From Kalaharituber pfeilii (lineage: Eukaryota; Ascomycota; Pezizomycetes; Pezizales; Pezizaceae): 64,000 nt of DNA. The stretch spans positions 248,001 through 312,000 of the forward strand of contig WHUZ01000003.1 of NCBI GenBank assembly GCA_015179045.1. The letters run 5' to 3'. This document shows positions 20,974 through 33,200 of this stretch, piece after piece; position 1 is the first letter of the stretch, and every line of letters starts with the position of its first letter. The notes beneath the pieces were generated by a model, which was given only the letters and a program-made list of their open reading frames with translations, was not told where the DNA came from and ran no database searches. A program made the position numbers and the translations under genes.

Positions 20974-22502
20974 ATGTTCCTATCGGTTTCTACGCTATTC
21001 TCAATCGTACTCGAACCCTTTATCTTTCTGCTCTGTGTCGCGAAGCACTTCCTTCCGACATGGATTTCGAACCCTGTGAGGAAGTTCACCATCCGTGTCC
21101 TAGGCCGTGACCCGACTATATTCCACGAGTATCAACCTCACCTAAAGGCAGCCTTTGAGGGCTATTATACTAGAATTACTACGTCCTCAGGGGCAACAAT
21201 TGTTGTCATCTTTTCCACGGTCCGCAATGTTCCGAAAGAGCAAAAGCCGCATCTTCTTCACTTCAGTTATCTTCCTTCATCAAGCACCGAGCAGGCCCTG
21301 GTATTTAATATCTACCCTGATAAACTGACCATGGATGGAAATCCATCTGTACAAGGTACAGAGTTAGAGCTGATGGCCTTTAATGAGGCTGGCAAGCCTA
21401 TTGGAGCCCAAACAATTGGCTCTGATGGAACAGCGGATTTTTGGTTATCGCTGCCGGTAGAAGATGGTGCGTTGGATATAGACATTCAGTTGACAAAGAG
21501 ATCCCCTTGGGGGGGAGTTAACAGCACCAGTCAGAGTCCTGAGGGCCTCCTTGCAGCTCTGGAGTCTCTGTTACCGCTTCACTGGTTTGTTTGGAGCACA
21601 GGCTCGGAGGCAGAAGTGAACATAGACAAGGTAACGAGGTGTTCAAGTGGCGAAGAGAAAGTTGAGCACGTTCTGGGGGAAAGAGGGCACGGCCATATGG
21701 AGAAAAACTGGGGAGCGAGCTTCCCCACTGGTTGGATCTGGTAGGTTATCCTGCAGGAATAACGTTAATGTATTGGACTAATATTCGATAATCCCACAGG
21801 ATTGAATCACTTAACCCATCACCGCCCCCAGTGACCCTGGTTGCATCTCAGCTCATCGAGAACTCATCTACTTCATATGTTACACTAGCCGGAGGCTCCA
21901 TCATGGGCTTGAAGGCGTTCTTTGTAGGCTTCGAAAGCCCAGTGCTCTTTCCTACCTCCACATGTCGTTCCATCAACTGGACCTTTCGGCCACTGTTCAC
22001 AGTTCTCTTACCCTTGATTGGGCTGGGTATATATGTTTCTCCTTTCTGTAAGGAGGAATATAATGCACTGGCCGGGACATATAAATTGCAGGTTGTAGAT
22101 TGGACGGTAAGAGACGGTTGGCGAAAGCTAGTGCTTACTTGCGCTGGAACTCCTGGGCTGAATTCCTCATGTGATGGGGAAAGTACGAGTAACTATCTCC
22201 AACTACCTTGCCCTATGAATGTTGGCCATGGGAACTCTTTTGCAAAAGAGACTTTCGAAGCAAATGTGCTCGTTGAAGCGTACGTATGGAAAAAGTATAG
22301 TGCGCTGATGTCACTTAAAAATCGCGGCCGGTGGGAGAAGATTGTGAATCAAACGTTCAATAGGGCCGCGCTAGAGTGGGGTGGTAGCTACTGGGGGAGC
22401 AAATCTTCGGAGATATTCAGACCCAACAGTGCATGGCTGTATGAGGTATTGAGGGGCAAAGGAGGTAGGAACATTGAAGATCGCGACTTGAAAGCACATT
22501 GA
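20974..22502 (+). CDS. Tocopherol-cyclase-like protein
   Basis: Two exons (20974-21740, 21800-22502) around a 59-bp intron splitting a Trp codon give 489 residues. An N-terminal hydrophobic stretch (LFSIVLEPFIFLLCVA) suggests a membrane anchor or signal. Family-like features are an early F-E-G-Y-Y-T-R-I segment followed by a small-residue strand, and the conserved H-M-E-K-N-W-G-x-x-F-P segment near residue 240, which continues across the intron as W-I-W-I-E-S. Plant tocopherol cyclases (VTE1) share this fold, but fungi do not make tocopherol, so the substrate here is unknown. The protein continues past the usual domain with G-K-E-type lipocalin-like strands. It stands alone between repeat-rich regions. 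The family assignment is good; the biochemical role is not inferred. Confidence 0.7.
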
Positions 22503-23693
22503 GAAGTATGCATATGTGGAGAGATGCATGAATGGCTTGGAGCCAGTAGGACCATACGATGAAATTGGAAACAGGTTGGCAGGTGGTCTCGAATAGTCTC
22601 AACTTTAATCTCACTCTTGAATTCCCAATTGTAACTCCAGCTGCCTCTCGTTAGCAAATTAACTAAATAAATAATTTCTTTTCCTCTTGAATGTAAGCTT
22701 ATTAGCACCATATCCTTTATCATAAAGGCATTATTGCTTTTGCTGTTGGGAAATCTCGCATTATGAGCTGCTGGGCTTCTGCTGGAGACTACCTTGAAGA
22801 ATACAAGTGCCGCCTCCATATATCGTGAGCATTGCTTCATGTGCAAGTAAGCACCATATACTCATGCAAGCAGTCCGTCCAATCTGCTGTTTATTCCAGG
22901 CACTAGCACGCGTTTGATGGGTATTCAAGTCGAATAAGGTCCAAGAATCAGATGGTGAGGTTGGCTGCGATGTGTATGGCATGGCGTTCAAGTACAGTAT
23001 CATAAGCATTCGTTTGCGTGGTTGGTTGTCTGTTTGTGTTCGCCTACGTGACTAGCACAAGTCGTGGATCATTGGTAGTTTTGGTTTCCCTCTTATTTCC
23101 CTTGTAGAGTACTCTTTTAATGTTGAAACACGAGTGATGATATATAAAACGAATAAAAAATAGAGCAACATAGGCATTGTTGGGGATCTTTTAGGAAAGA
23201 GGTGTGGGTAGCCTTGGCCAGCTCCTGTGATATGATCCTTGCAAGTCCAGTGAGTTGTAATGACCGTGTTTCAGTCCACTCCGGAGCGGGCCCAGTTCCG
23301 GACCGCTCGGGTATATGAAAATTTTTCTGCACCAAGTCATGTAATTTTCTTCACTGAATATATTCGATGTTTTTAAGGTATTTTGATGCACATACTCTTT
23401 CGACTCGTTGATATGGTGTCACAAGCAATATGGCAACAGCAGGCCCAGTCGGCGATGCCTATGCGTCAGAAACTTTCAAAAAAAGCTCGATAATTGTCAT
23501 GCACTTCAGTTCAGTTGTCTCGTAAGCATTCAGTAGTAGAATTTTTTATAGTATGGAAGGCGAAGTAATCGTACTAAGATCATGGACCATGTACTAAACA
23601 CTTATGTTTTTGATTTCATTATTGATATCACTACTCATATGCCGAAAATATGTACATAGTCGATTTTCAATGAAGGTGGAGCCTGGCATGCAT

Positions 23694-24081
23694 TGTAAGA
23701 GGAGAGAGATAGCATCCACTATCCTCAGAGTGACCGGAAGGTTGAGAACTGGTGGAATACACACACAAGGCTTGTATTCACATGTTGAATAGCGAATGCG
23801 AACCGTGGGTGCAAAGTGTAGTATTGCAAGAGTGCCGAAAAGATTGCTTGCTTTCCTAATTACGGAACAAACATGCTACTTTAAGCTACATATTAACAAA
23901 GGAAATAAAGAAAGTAATAACTCGAATCACAAAGTAGAGAAAGTTCTATGTCAAAGAATTCTAATAATGAAAGAAGTCCTAATAATCAAAGAAGAATAAT
24001 CAAAGAAGCCAGAGTGACAACCCTGTATCACAAGGCTTGGCCTATTCCGGTGCAACAACCAATTCTTGCAGCTTCCCCACA
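23694..24081. repeat. LTR-like direct repeat, copy 1 (without MITE)
   Basis: Starts TGTAAGAGGAG and ends CTTCCCCACA. It aligns over its whole length with 24597-25039 apart from small indels and the 80-bp MITE in that copy. Similarity stops at both ends. The TG..CA ends and ~390-bp length fit a solo LTR; GCAT on both sides (before TGTAAG and after CACA) could be a short target duplication. Confidence 0.5.
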
Positions 24082-24596
24082 GCATTTAATTCCTGAGCTA
24101 TGAAAATACTGATTCCCGAGCGGACTAACTGAATTCCTGGGCGCCCCGAGCCTCCAAGGAACTACATACAATTCCCGAGGGAACTGGGTCACTCCTGCAG
24201 GGACTGAATTGCGAGATGACCAGAGCAACTGCACGTACTTGTGCGGTACGGAACCACGTTTTTCAGTAGACATCCTACACTTTTGAATCACCGATCACAT
24301 CGACTAAGTTATATAAAGCAACTTGCACGATTTCAATCGAAGCCGTGAGTAGGTTGGAAAATGGGTGGTTTTGAGGCATCTCTCCTGTACTTTGGGGGCT
24401 ATGGTGATGTGCATCAATAAGGGACTAGTTGTTACATTCGCCCGCTTGTTGACTAATAGGACATCCTCGTCCCTGAGCCCAACACATATCTCTGTAACGA
24501 CTTCCTGTTTTTGACATCGGACAACTTGAGTGAAATTCCTAAGAGTGAGCATATTCTACTTTCTTGTTCATTGTGAAGAAAATTAGCCAATGATGT

Positions 24597-25039
24597 TGTA
24601 AGAGGAGGGCGATAGTGTCTTCTATCCTCGGAAGGTTGAAAACTGGCGGAATACACACACAAGGCTTGTATTCACATGTTGAATAGCGAATGGGAATATG
24701 GGTGCAAAGTGTAGTGTTGTAAGAGTGCCGAAAAGATTGCTTGCTTTCCTACTTACGGAACAAACATGCTACTTTAAGCTACATACTAGCTAGTAAAATA
24801 TGTATTCGGACATAGCGCATAATGTATATTAGTACCCCTGTCCGAATACATATTTTACTGGCTAGTAATAACAAAGGAAGCAAAGAAAGATTCTATGTCA
24901 AAGAATTCTAATAATGAAAGAAAAAGAAGAATAATCAAAGAAGCCAAAGAAAGATCCATCCTTTATGCCAGAGTGACAACCCGGTATTACAAGGCGTGGC
25001 CTATTCCGGTGCAACATCAATTCTTTCAGCTTCCCCACA
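24597..25039. repeat. LTR-like direct repeat, copy 2 (carries MITE)
   Basis: Homologous to 23694-24081, with an 80-bp insertion at 24786-24865. The copy is followed by TGGTTCTAGAGC (about 25055-25066), which resembles the primer-binding region found just inside copia-type LTRs. No gag or pol protein is readable downstream, so any internal region is decayed or absent. Confidence 0.5.
24786..24865. mobile_element. 80-bp MITE with 27-bp inverted repeats and TA duplication
   Basis: Left arm 24786-24812 (starts CTAGCTAGTAAAATATG) and right arm 24839-24865 are inverted repeats with one mismatch. TA flanks the element on both sides (24784-24785, 24866-24867). The sister LTR-like copy at about 23891 has the uninterrupted sequence CTACATATTAACAAAGG, so the insertion site is preserved empty. 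A TA duplication points to the Tc1/mariner-Fot1/pogo group. Confidence 0.8.
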
Positions 25040-26921
25040 TTGTAGCAATAGACTGGTTCTAGAGCTTGCCTGCACACTGCTGCTATAGCTAGCAGAAAGA
25101 AAAAAAGAGCAGTTATGGTGGAAGCAGTTACCCCAATTACAGTGGAAGCGGATGTTTGTGCTATGGAAGCATTTCAAGATGATTGTCTAGTACACAAGAG
25201 GTTACACAACGTGTATGTGACAGTCACCGAAGAAACAAGTACTCTACATTATTTCTGTATTAAGTAATCCACTAGTACTAATTCGACAATATTGGCTGTC
25301 TTGGCACATTACATTTCAGAGGCTTGTTCAAAACCATATTACTCAATGACGCCTTCATATATTTTAAATCAGACATCAAGTTGTAGAGCAGACGAAATAG
25401 TACATATCTATGGTATTTACACTTCAATTAGATCTTGTTGGGTGACAAGATAGAGTCTCAACTTCAAGCTCATGATTTCAGTTAATTATAACAGGAGTTT
25501 CTTATTGATGCACATCATTATACGGTACATACAGGTAGCACAATCTGTACTACAAACATTTACTACAGCAACGACGATAGAAGAAGAACCTAAAAAAGAT
25601 TCCACAATTTGTGCCATCTGATTCAGACTGATCCCCAGAATCTCGAGGTTGAGTTACTAGGTAACCAGGCGACTATGAACAACCTTCGATATTCTCACAT
25701 TCTTACTCACATTGATAATTAATTAACAGTTTACAACAAGTTCCAAACAATCACCCCTCAATCCATTTCCTCAGTTTCACATCCAGTATTCACCTGTAGT
25801 TGAATACAGTTGAAGGGCTGGTCACAGATTAGGAAAAAGTGAATGGGAAAGCAGAGCAAATCTTTCAGCAATGATGCTAGAGTAGATACCCCTAAAGCTT
25901 CTTGATCTTACTTTTTGTCTTACACATTCTGTAACCTTACTTCACTTTTTCGAGGGGAACGAGGAATTTTATTTTCCCCGCATTTTGGCAGGTGCGGGGG
26001 CGAAGCTGATCAGCCCTAGAGATGGCTGGCACTGAGACTGTCTAGAAGTCTAGTCCAAGTCAAGCTTGTCAGGGAACAAGAACAGTTACCTGCGTCAGTA
26101 ATTGTCTCCATCATACCAAGCTACGGAATTATCTGAAGGAAAATGAAATTGTAGAATTAGCTCTGGGAACCACCACCTGATACGTTTTACTCGCCGATTT
26201 AATAATCAAATCATAAGTTGTTGCAGGTACCAGCCTCATCGAACCTAATGTTCCGGTTTTCCCGATGTCTAAGTATGCTCACGAGTCCACGATGGAAGTA
26301 AGATAGGGAATTGAAACAGGCAATACAACAATCCGGAAAATTAGGGCGACAGACTTCTAACTATAGTATGGCTGAGCTGTCATTAGCTGAAAAGTTTCAT
26401 TTGAGCTCACCCTACACTAGCCATGTGCTTACGCTGCTATCTCCAATTAAACTTTATCGTGCACTAATTCTGTGTTGCACTTACCTTGCCGCTTTAGCCA
26501 TGCATAATCAAGTTATGAAGGCCAGCATTTTAGTGGGATTCCCGATATGCGGAACATTAGCAGGCGCCAACCTAATTTGCAATGGTTCCACGTTTAGCTA
26601 GTCCCGAAATTTTTTGCTCGCCTACCGTACCCGCACCGCGGAGTTCCTGAAGCCACGAGCCGTCAGCATGTAGAGTAAATTACAAGCCGTGTCTCGACTG
26701 GATGGAGACTGACCTCGACACGCCTTTCGCCAGTTGCCGCAACGTTGATCCTGCTAACAGTCAATTACTGTAGGTACGGTTTTGATTGCACAAAACTCTG
26801 CTTCCAAAATGGTTTTGCAGCAACAGTCAGAACTCGGAATCTGGTAGCACAACCTCCAGACTAAGCACAACCCTTGAGCGTAATCAATTTTTTGGAATTA
26901 TCCTGGGTTTAGAGGATTAGG

Positions 26922-26957
26922 TAGACCCTCGCGAGGGCGTGTGGTGCAACCAGACTA
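26922..26957. repeat. Partial mini-element relative
   Basis: Ends TGGTGCAACCAGACTA, matching the terminus of the 56-bp element at 62964-63019, and contains a CCCTCGCGAGGG palindrome. The other terminus and the flanking duplication are missing. Confidence 0.35.
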
Positions 26958-27616
26958 GGGAGGCCCTGATGTCTCTTTACCTCCTTTGGGCAAGCCGGCA
27001 ACGGCCCCTGTGCATAAAACGGTTTGCGGCGGATCCTTATCGTTTTTGGGTGGTCCTCCGAGAGAGGCAACAGAGGAGGGCGTGTGGAGTCAGCTCGAAG
27101 TGTGGAGTGGCTGCTCCTAGCCCCATGTCATGGTCGGTTGCACGACGCCTGAACGGTGGAGAGCAGAGGCGAGTGAACAGGTTTCTGGCCATCATTCCTG
27201 GGCACCCTCTCTTGCGCATACACTGCATGTACACCGTGTTTTAAACGATTGCAATCCACCCTTGCTGTTTGTCTCTCTGGCGATGTCGCGTGCCCTCCCA
27301 TTTGGCGTGTAAGCAAAACTAGGTATTCCAATGGCCCCAATGAACCACACGAGAAGGCAGGAGACCACCTTTTTCTGACTAGCTTTGACTGCCCGATTCT
27401 CACTCCCCGGTGTGCGCCCCTCCCGAATTGGCTGTTCAAAAATACAGTTATCATTTATTATTCGCCCCCTCACTCGCACCTCCCATACTTTATGCCTTTT
27501 CACTAGTTAAATCATTGAGACTCCCGCCAACATCTGTAGAGCGTCGAGCTTCAGATTTCTCAGCTGTCCAGCGACCACCAAAGAGGATCGTAAACACATA
27601 GAGCGACAAAGCCACG

Positions 27617-29622
27617 ATGGCTGATACTGAAGCGCATGCCGAAACGTTGCCGACTCAGAGATCCGCACATGGTCCCGTCATACTGGGGATCAAACTTCCA
27701 GCATGGCGATCCCCGCTTATGCAAGGTATTATCATTTGTCGCCATATTAAGAGAGAGTTTAGGCGGGCTAAATACAATAGTTATCTTGATTGGATTTGTT
27801 TGTTTTCTTTGCCCTGGTAAGTACCTTCACAATTCTGGCATACCATAGCTTACGGAAATAGGAATGTTCAACGCGTTGAACGGGTAGGATGAAGTCCTCT
27901 TCGCAGTCTACATAGCTATATCAAACCTCGACTAAATCATGTTTAGATTGGGCGCTGGTGGACAGGTTGAAAGCTCTGTTACCTCAAATGCCCTGGTAGC
28001 ATTGTACACAACATTTGCGTTCTTTGGTTTCATCGCTGGGACAGGTCTCAACTATTGTATGTTCCTAGATGATGTTTTGCATTGACAACATGTGGGAAAT
28101 ATAAGTACTGATTATTCTAGTCGGGGCTCGTCCAACTCTTGCGTTTGGTGGGCTCGGCTATGCGCTATATTCGGCAAGCTTGCTTGCCTATAATCATACC
28201 AGCAATGCTGGTTTTGTTATTTTCTCTGGAGCCATGCTCGGTGTATGCGCAGCCTTCCTATGGTGTGCACAAGGGACCGTGATGATGGCAAGCATATGAA
28301 AATCTACCCACAAGACGAAAGAGAAGAGACTGATTGTATGTGAACAGAGTTATCCTACCGAAAGTGAAAAAGGTCGTTACATCGGCCTCTTCTGGGGTAT
28401 TTTCAATATGGTAAGCGTTGTCTTGTTCATACATTTTTACTGCGAAACATAACAAGGTCAGGGCGCCGTCATTGGATCCATTTCACCAATTGTGCAAAAC
28501 TGGGATTTCGTAGCTAGTGGAGTAGTCAACGATGGTACCTATATTGGATTCCTGGTCTTAATGATTACTGGAGCGATATTGGCATTCTTCCTTGTCCCGC
28601 CAGAACAAATCATTCGTAAGGATGGTACTCGTGTTGCCCCTGTCCGCCACCCATCAGCGATCTCTGAAGTAAAAGGCCTTTATCAAACTCTCATCTCCGA
28701 CTACTATATCGTTCTTCTATTCCCCATGTTCTGGGCAAGTAATTGGTTTTATACGTATCAACAAAATTGCTACAATCTATACTTGTTCAACCTGCGAGGC
28801 CGGGCATTTAACAATATTTGGTACTGGCTTGCACAAATTCTTGGTGCAGTTGCATTTGGTTTCGTTCTGGATAACACCCGACTGGGCTCAAGAAAAACAA
28901 GAGCGTGGCTAGGCTGGGGAATTTTGTTTGTAATCGTCAACGTGATTGTATGTCCTTTAAATTGTCTAAGGCTAAATAATTACTGACACGGCATAGTGGG
29001 GTGGCGGTTACGTTGTTCTGGATCGTTATTCCGATGAACGTCAGCACATTGCAAACGCAGCATACAATGCGAACCGTGCGAAGCAGGGTTTGCCTATCGA
29101 CGAGACCTTGGAATTGCCGCCAAATATCGACGTCTACGGTAAGTATAATATTCTACGATAAAACTTTCAGGTATTAATTTTTGCAGGTGATAGCTTTGCT
29201 GCCTATTGTATTCTATATTTGTTCTATGGTTTCCTTGATGCCATGTGGCAAACATATGCCTATTGGCTTATGGGTGCACTATCGAACGACCCAAGGAAAT
29301 TAGCCTACTTTGCTGGGTTTTACAAGGGCATTCAATCCGCAGGTGCAGCGGTTGTTTGGCGCATGGATGCAACTCAAGTAAGCTTTGATGCCTTGTAAGC
29401 TTCTCCTTCATCTATCCATTTGCTCGATAAATGAATGCCTAACTTGAGGAATGCAGATTTGGTTCGAGCTGGGGACTTTGCGCCGCAGGAATGGTGTTTG
29501 CTCTTCCAGTCCTCTATTTCAAAGTACAGGATACTGAACTACCTGATGCTGCCTTTGTCGAAAATGCGCCTGATGATAAATTGCAGCTCGAAACTTCAAA
29601 CACTAATAAGGCATATTCTTGA
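27617..29622 (+). CDS. UNC93-like (DUF895) major facilitator membrane transporter
   Basis: Ten exons are inferred: 27617-27725, 27781-27816, 27862-27883, 27947-28056, 28121-28287, 28348-28410, 28462-28947, 28997-29138, 29187-29394, 29457-29622. They sum to 1509 nt, 502 residues in one frame. Recognisable family segments are the early SPLMQVILIGFVCFLCPGMF, the GLGAGGQVESSVTSNALVAL loop, MMSYPTESEKGRYIGLFWG, PPEQIIRKDGT after helix 6, and TYQQNCYNLYLFN. About 11-12 hydrophobic segments are visible. The family is found in fungal plasma or organelle membranes with unknown substrates. The intron at 28288-28347 begins with GC instead of GT; the protein reading MM-SYPTE requires it. The conserved segments give high confidence in the family. 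Confidence 0.85.
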
Positions 29623-30704
29623 TTGATTGAGCGACTGTCTTGTTTTCCCTGGGTCAAGCTGTTGATACTTGATTTGCAACTGTTGATGACTTTCCTTTGT
29701 TCGAAGTTGGATCTCTGGTCCTTGTTCTCGTGATGATTTCAAATTTATATATGTACACAATGATATAATGGAAGGTTTATTATACGGTATTTGAACAGCG
29801 TGGGTTGGTTATATTTGATTTAGCGCTAACCCATTCGAAGGCTGTATAGTCTACTTTTTAGCACCAGATGCTCATAGTCGGCCCTGGGCCGGCGTAAGAT
29901 GCTTGCAGATGAAGATGTTTCCTTCTGTATCATAATGTGCCCACTCAATCTCGATTCACAGGTAAGTTTGCGCCTGGAGTCCTGGCTTGTATATGTACCC
30001 GGCCACTCTTATATACACAGCCCGGGCCGCTCAGAGTTTTAAGACAATGATTTTGCAGCTAATTTCCATGTATGGAACTTAAGGCTACTAATTATGTATA
30101 TGGATAGCACTCAACATCTCGTCAGAAAGCTCACTAGTCTAACTGCAATGACCTTCCGACCGAAAAAGCTCACCACTGTCAGCTGGACCCGGTTCAGAAT
30201 TTCTCGAAGACTTCTACGATCTATTCTAAGATGTCTCGGGACAGTCAGTTAACGGCAGTCCGGACAGCACCCGGATTCTCCACGCGGACTATCCCGGGAC
30301 AGCCTAAGTGCTCCTGGGGCTTGGCAGCGGGCAGCTACTGGTGTTTGTCAGCTCCCCAGAGGTGGCGGCGATGGCAGTTGAACTGTAGTTTCATGACGCT
30401 AGTTGAATTGAACTGTGACCATTAACCGGCTGCTTCCGGACTGGTTCTTTGGGCTTTACTGCCGTGGTTGCGATAGTGACGGTGCTACGGGTACACAGGA
30501 TGAAGACGCAATAGAGAGGACGGAGGTGCAAGATAGAGAACGGTGCAGGGTACTGTAATTGAACTGTAATTGATGTTTAGCTATAGCCATGAGATAGACT
30601 GTCATTCTTTTCAAATCGGGCCCGTACCTCAATCAATTCTCTCAGCTTCCTCTCAGCTGAAAGGAACTATCACAAGAATGGGCTGCAGACTTGGTAGAGC
30701 CATT

Positions 30705-30764
30705 CATTTTATTTTTTATTTATTTTCAATATCATTACTCGTATACTGCCCTGAGAGCTATGAC
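30705..30764 (-). mobile_element. 60-bp LINE 3'-end scrap
   Basis: A T-rich run followed by AATATCATTACTCGTATACT and GCCCTGAGAGCTATGACG is a diverged form of the shared 3' end. GCCATT flanks it at 30699-30704 and 30765-30770, a short candidate duplication. Confidence 0.5.
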
Positions 30765-31033
30765 GCCATTTGACTGGAAAATGGAGAGTTTCATGATTTG
30801 TGAAGATTGCGTAGTCGAAGTGGGTTGCTGCATTACCTGATTAGGCAATGCAGGCTTAGTGATTGCTTAAGAGGGTAACCAGGGAAGGAGAGCTGTAGAG
30901 CTCGTTGCTTACTTCCACTTATTCTTCTCTTCTGGCTCAGATTTGTTTTCTGTTCATACAGTTGTGTCCTTCTGGGTTTTGCCTAGATAAAGGAAATCTG
31001 CAGCATATATCGTCCTAAATTGAGTTTGGAAAC

Positions 31034-31087
31034 GCCCTGCCATCTGCAAGCGGGGTCACGTGAAAAAAAAAAAAAAAAAAAAAAAAA
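31034..31087 (+). mobile_element. Truncated copy of a second LINE family, 12-bp target duplication
   Basis: GCCCTGCCATCTGCAAGCGG and GGTCACGTG are followed by 25 A. Exact GAGTTTGGAAAC at 31022-31033 and 31088-31099 flanks it. The 3' end differs from the main family and resembles the GCGGGGTTACGTGA sequence near 2894-2907. Confidence 0.7.
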
Positions 31088-31220
31088 GAGTTTGGAAACC
31101 TAAATCACATTGGTGTAACCAATATTTGATGGATGTTCAAAAATATGCATAGAAAATTAGCTAGGGGATAAAGGCACGTGTCAAAGTGCATGGACATTTC
31201 GCGTGGAACAGCAAATTGCG

Positions 31221-31262
<42 letters not shown>

Positions 31263-31266
31263 AAAA
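31221..31266. repeat. Poly(A) tract
   Basis: 29 A, one G, 16 A. It may be the tail of a retroelement that retains nothing else; no flanking duplication was found. Confidence 0.7.
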
Positions 31267-31280
31267 GCCCCCATCTCGGG

Positions 31281-31319
31281 CTCGAGACTATTGGCAGGTT
31301 AGTGGTCTAGTCTGGTTGC
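31281..31319. repeat. Two mini-element termini in close succession
   Basis: CTCGAGACTA at 31281-31290 and TAGTCTGGTTGC at 31308-31319 are opposite termini of the mini-element family, here pointing outward from a 17-bp spacer. No duplication is visible. Confidence 0.35.
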
Positions 31320-32166
31320 TCTGTGGACACTTGCCTTGAGTTTTCATCACCCACAGTTCCATGTCGCATATACCTACATTGTTATCACAATTTCTGTGTC
31401 ATAGTTAGATGTAGCTAGGTCAGCACTTACACCCCAGAATCACGGCGCCTCTGAGAACTAAATCCCCTGAAAGTGACGACTGACGCCAGCTGAGTTACTG
31501 TTCTAGACCCAGTTTACACTTGTGATATAATACATATTATCTCGGAACCCTATTTCTATCATCAGTATTGTCTGGTCAAATGGAAACGTTGATATCTGCC
31601 TGGAATTTGAGCCAATAGGAGCCAAATGGGTTGGTAAAACGGTGTGGCAGAAAGTTGATAAACACAACAATATGCCATCGATTGCAAGCTTTGAAACCAT
31701 TGCCACAGCCCTTAAGGCCTCGACTGTGGATATCATAACCAGTTTATAAGCATTTCCTGGAAAAAGGCTGTTCAAAATTGCCATCCCTCACTTACATTGG
31801 CAGCAGCTGATCATAACTAACGTGATGCTCAAATATATATCACAGTATATTTGCATGTGCAAGTCATCTCCTGTGCATCTCAACCTAGTTACGAAGAAGT
31901 TAGTTCAATGCAACTATTCTCTAGCTCCGCAAGCCCACAGCTATTCAAATTTCAAATTTACAGGAAGTCAAATACAGCTACATAAGATACTCACTAGATT
32001 TCATGTAATGTCTCCGTACGAAAAGTTGTTAGAGTGCATTGCAGAAACCGCTTCCACCAACATGTATGCCCAAGGACCTCGTGTTGCCGCCTCCTTATCT
32101 CATTGCCAGTTCACAAAACATCTTGGCTGATAGTTGGCATGTTGCTAATTTTAGGGTCTATAATAG

Positions 32167-32168
<2 letters not shown>

Positions 32169-32201
<33 letters not shown>

Positions 32202-32633
32202 CAATACTCGCTTGCCGCCCGATGGGCTATGGCGAGGGTCTTTATTAAAAGAAAGAACGAAACGAAGTCAAACCCTGCAACTAACTACTACTAACTACAT
32301 GTATTGCCCGCAAAACTCTCTCATGGTGCGGGTGAAAGGCCCGGTATGTCCTATTTCCGTCCCCTCTCCGATTCATACCGGTCCGACCTCAGCCAGCGTC
32401 CCCCAAGCCTTATCCTCCCAACCTCGGTCTCTCTCTCCAGGTAAACTACCACCGAGCTGGTTTTCTTTCCTTCCTCAACCAGCGTGGTCTTCTTCCTCAG
32501 CCAGCGAATTCCGGTAATCTTTCCCAAATCCTTATTCGCTGCCTCCAACCATTGTCTGACCTTCCCTAGGTCCTTCCGTAGGGCGATCCCGTGTACTACA
32601 ATGCCGATTTTGGATCTGGTGGTGGCACCAATC
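32169..32633 (-). mobile_element. 5'-truncated half-LINE copy with ORF1 remnant, 12-bp target duplication
   Basis: From the right: the copy begins inside an ORF1-like frame, runs to a stop at 32351-32353 (...ERGRK), then a ~150-bp 3' UTR with GCGGGCAATACATGTA, then the stem-loop end and a T run (poly(A) on the minus strand) at 32169-32199. Perfect TCTATAATAGGG flanks it at 32157-32168 and 32634-32645. The ORF1 C-terminal ~80 residues (LGKITGIRWLRKKT) are about 80% identical to the copy at 34.6 kb. As in that copy, no reverse transcriptase follows. Confidence 0.8.
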
Positions 32634-33200
32634 TCTATAATAGGGTATTCGAACCCTAAAGGCTTTTTTCATAGCGATATCTCAAAATCCAGAACCTTGT
32701 AAACAGTATAGATCGATGGAGAATCTCGAGCTATCTAAGAGTTCAGTTTTCATTTGTACTGAGACTGTAAGTGAGCAGAAAATTGGGTTGAACGAAATCG
32801 TTTAAGTCAACTTTCAATATCCCAAATATTGTAATAGCCCCCTGACATCAGTGTTTCTGCATGTGGTCATGGCTTTCGAAAAGCCGAGTTGAACCAGAGG
32901 AACCGTAAGTACACAGATTCCCGATTGTATAAGTAAGCTGCTCATTGCGCCTCTGTCGATATATCTCTGCGATACATTGGGCATCTGAGGTATTGGATAC
33001 TTTAGGGAAGCTGCAAGGTATATGTAACAACATTGGTGCTACATCGTCTTCAGACCTCGTGTGTATATTTTAACAAAACATTCGGGAACTTCAAGGTTTA
33101 ATACAGGCACTGCAACTATGGTAATAAGATCCTCGAGGTCCAAAGTCTGAAGTTTTCTGCTAGTTAATAGAAATGAGATGTAAGTATACGTTGAACACAC

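Larger units (their letters stand above)
22503..27616. other. Repeat-bearing gene desert
   Basis: No gene is supported in 5.1 kb. It contains two ~0.4-kb direct repeats (23694-24081 and 24597-25039), an 80-bp MITE inside the second, and a 36-bp mini-element relative at 26922-26957. Sequence from 25040 onward has no readable protein remnants. Overlapping ORFs at 27.0-27.5 kb occur on both strands at once and lack motifs. Confidence 0.5.

Noticed and set aside
27128..27503. Overlapping ORFs of about 100 residues on both strands
   Set aside because: No motif, frames disagree and composition is unlike neighbouring genes.
32641..32660. tRNA B-box-like sequence (GGTTCGAATACC on the minus strand)
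   Set aside because: The loop is one base too long, there is no A-box or acceptor stem, and it lies just outside the LINE insertion.
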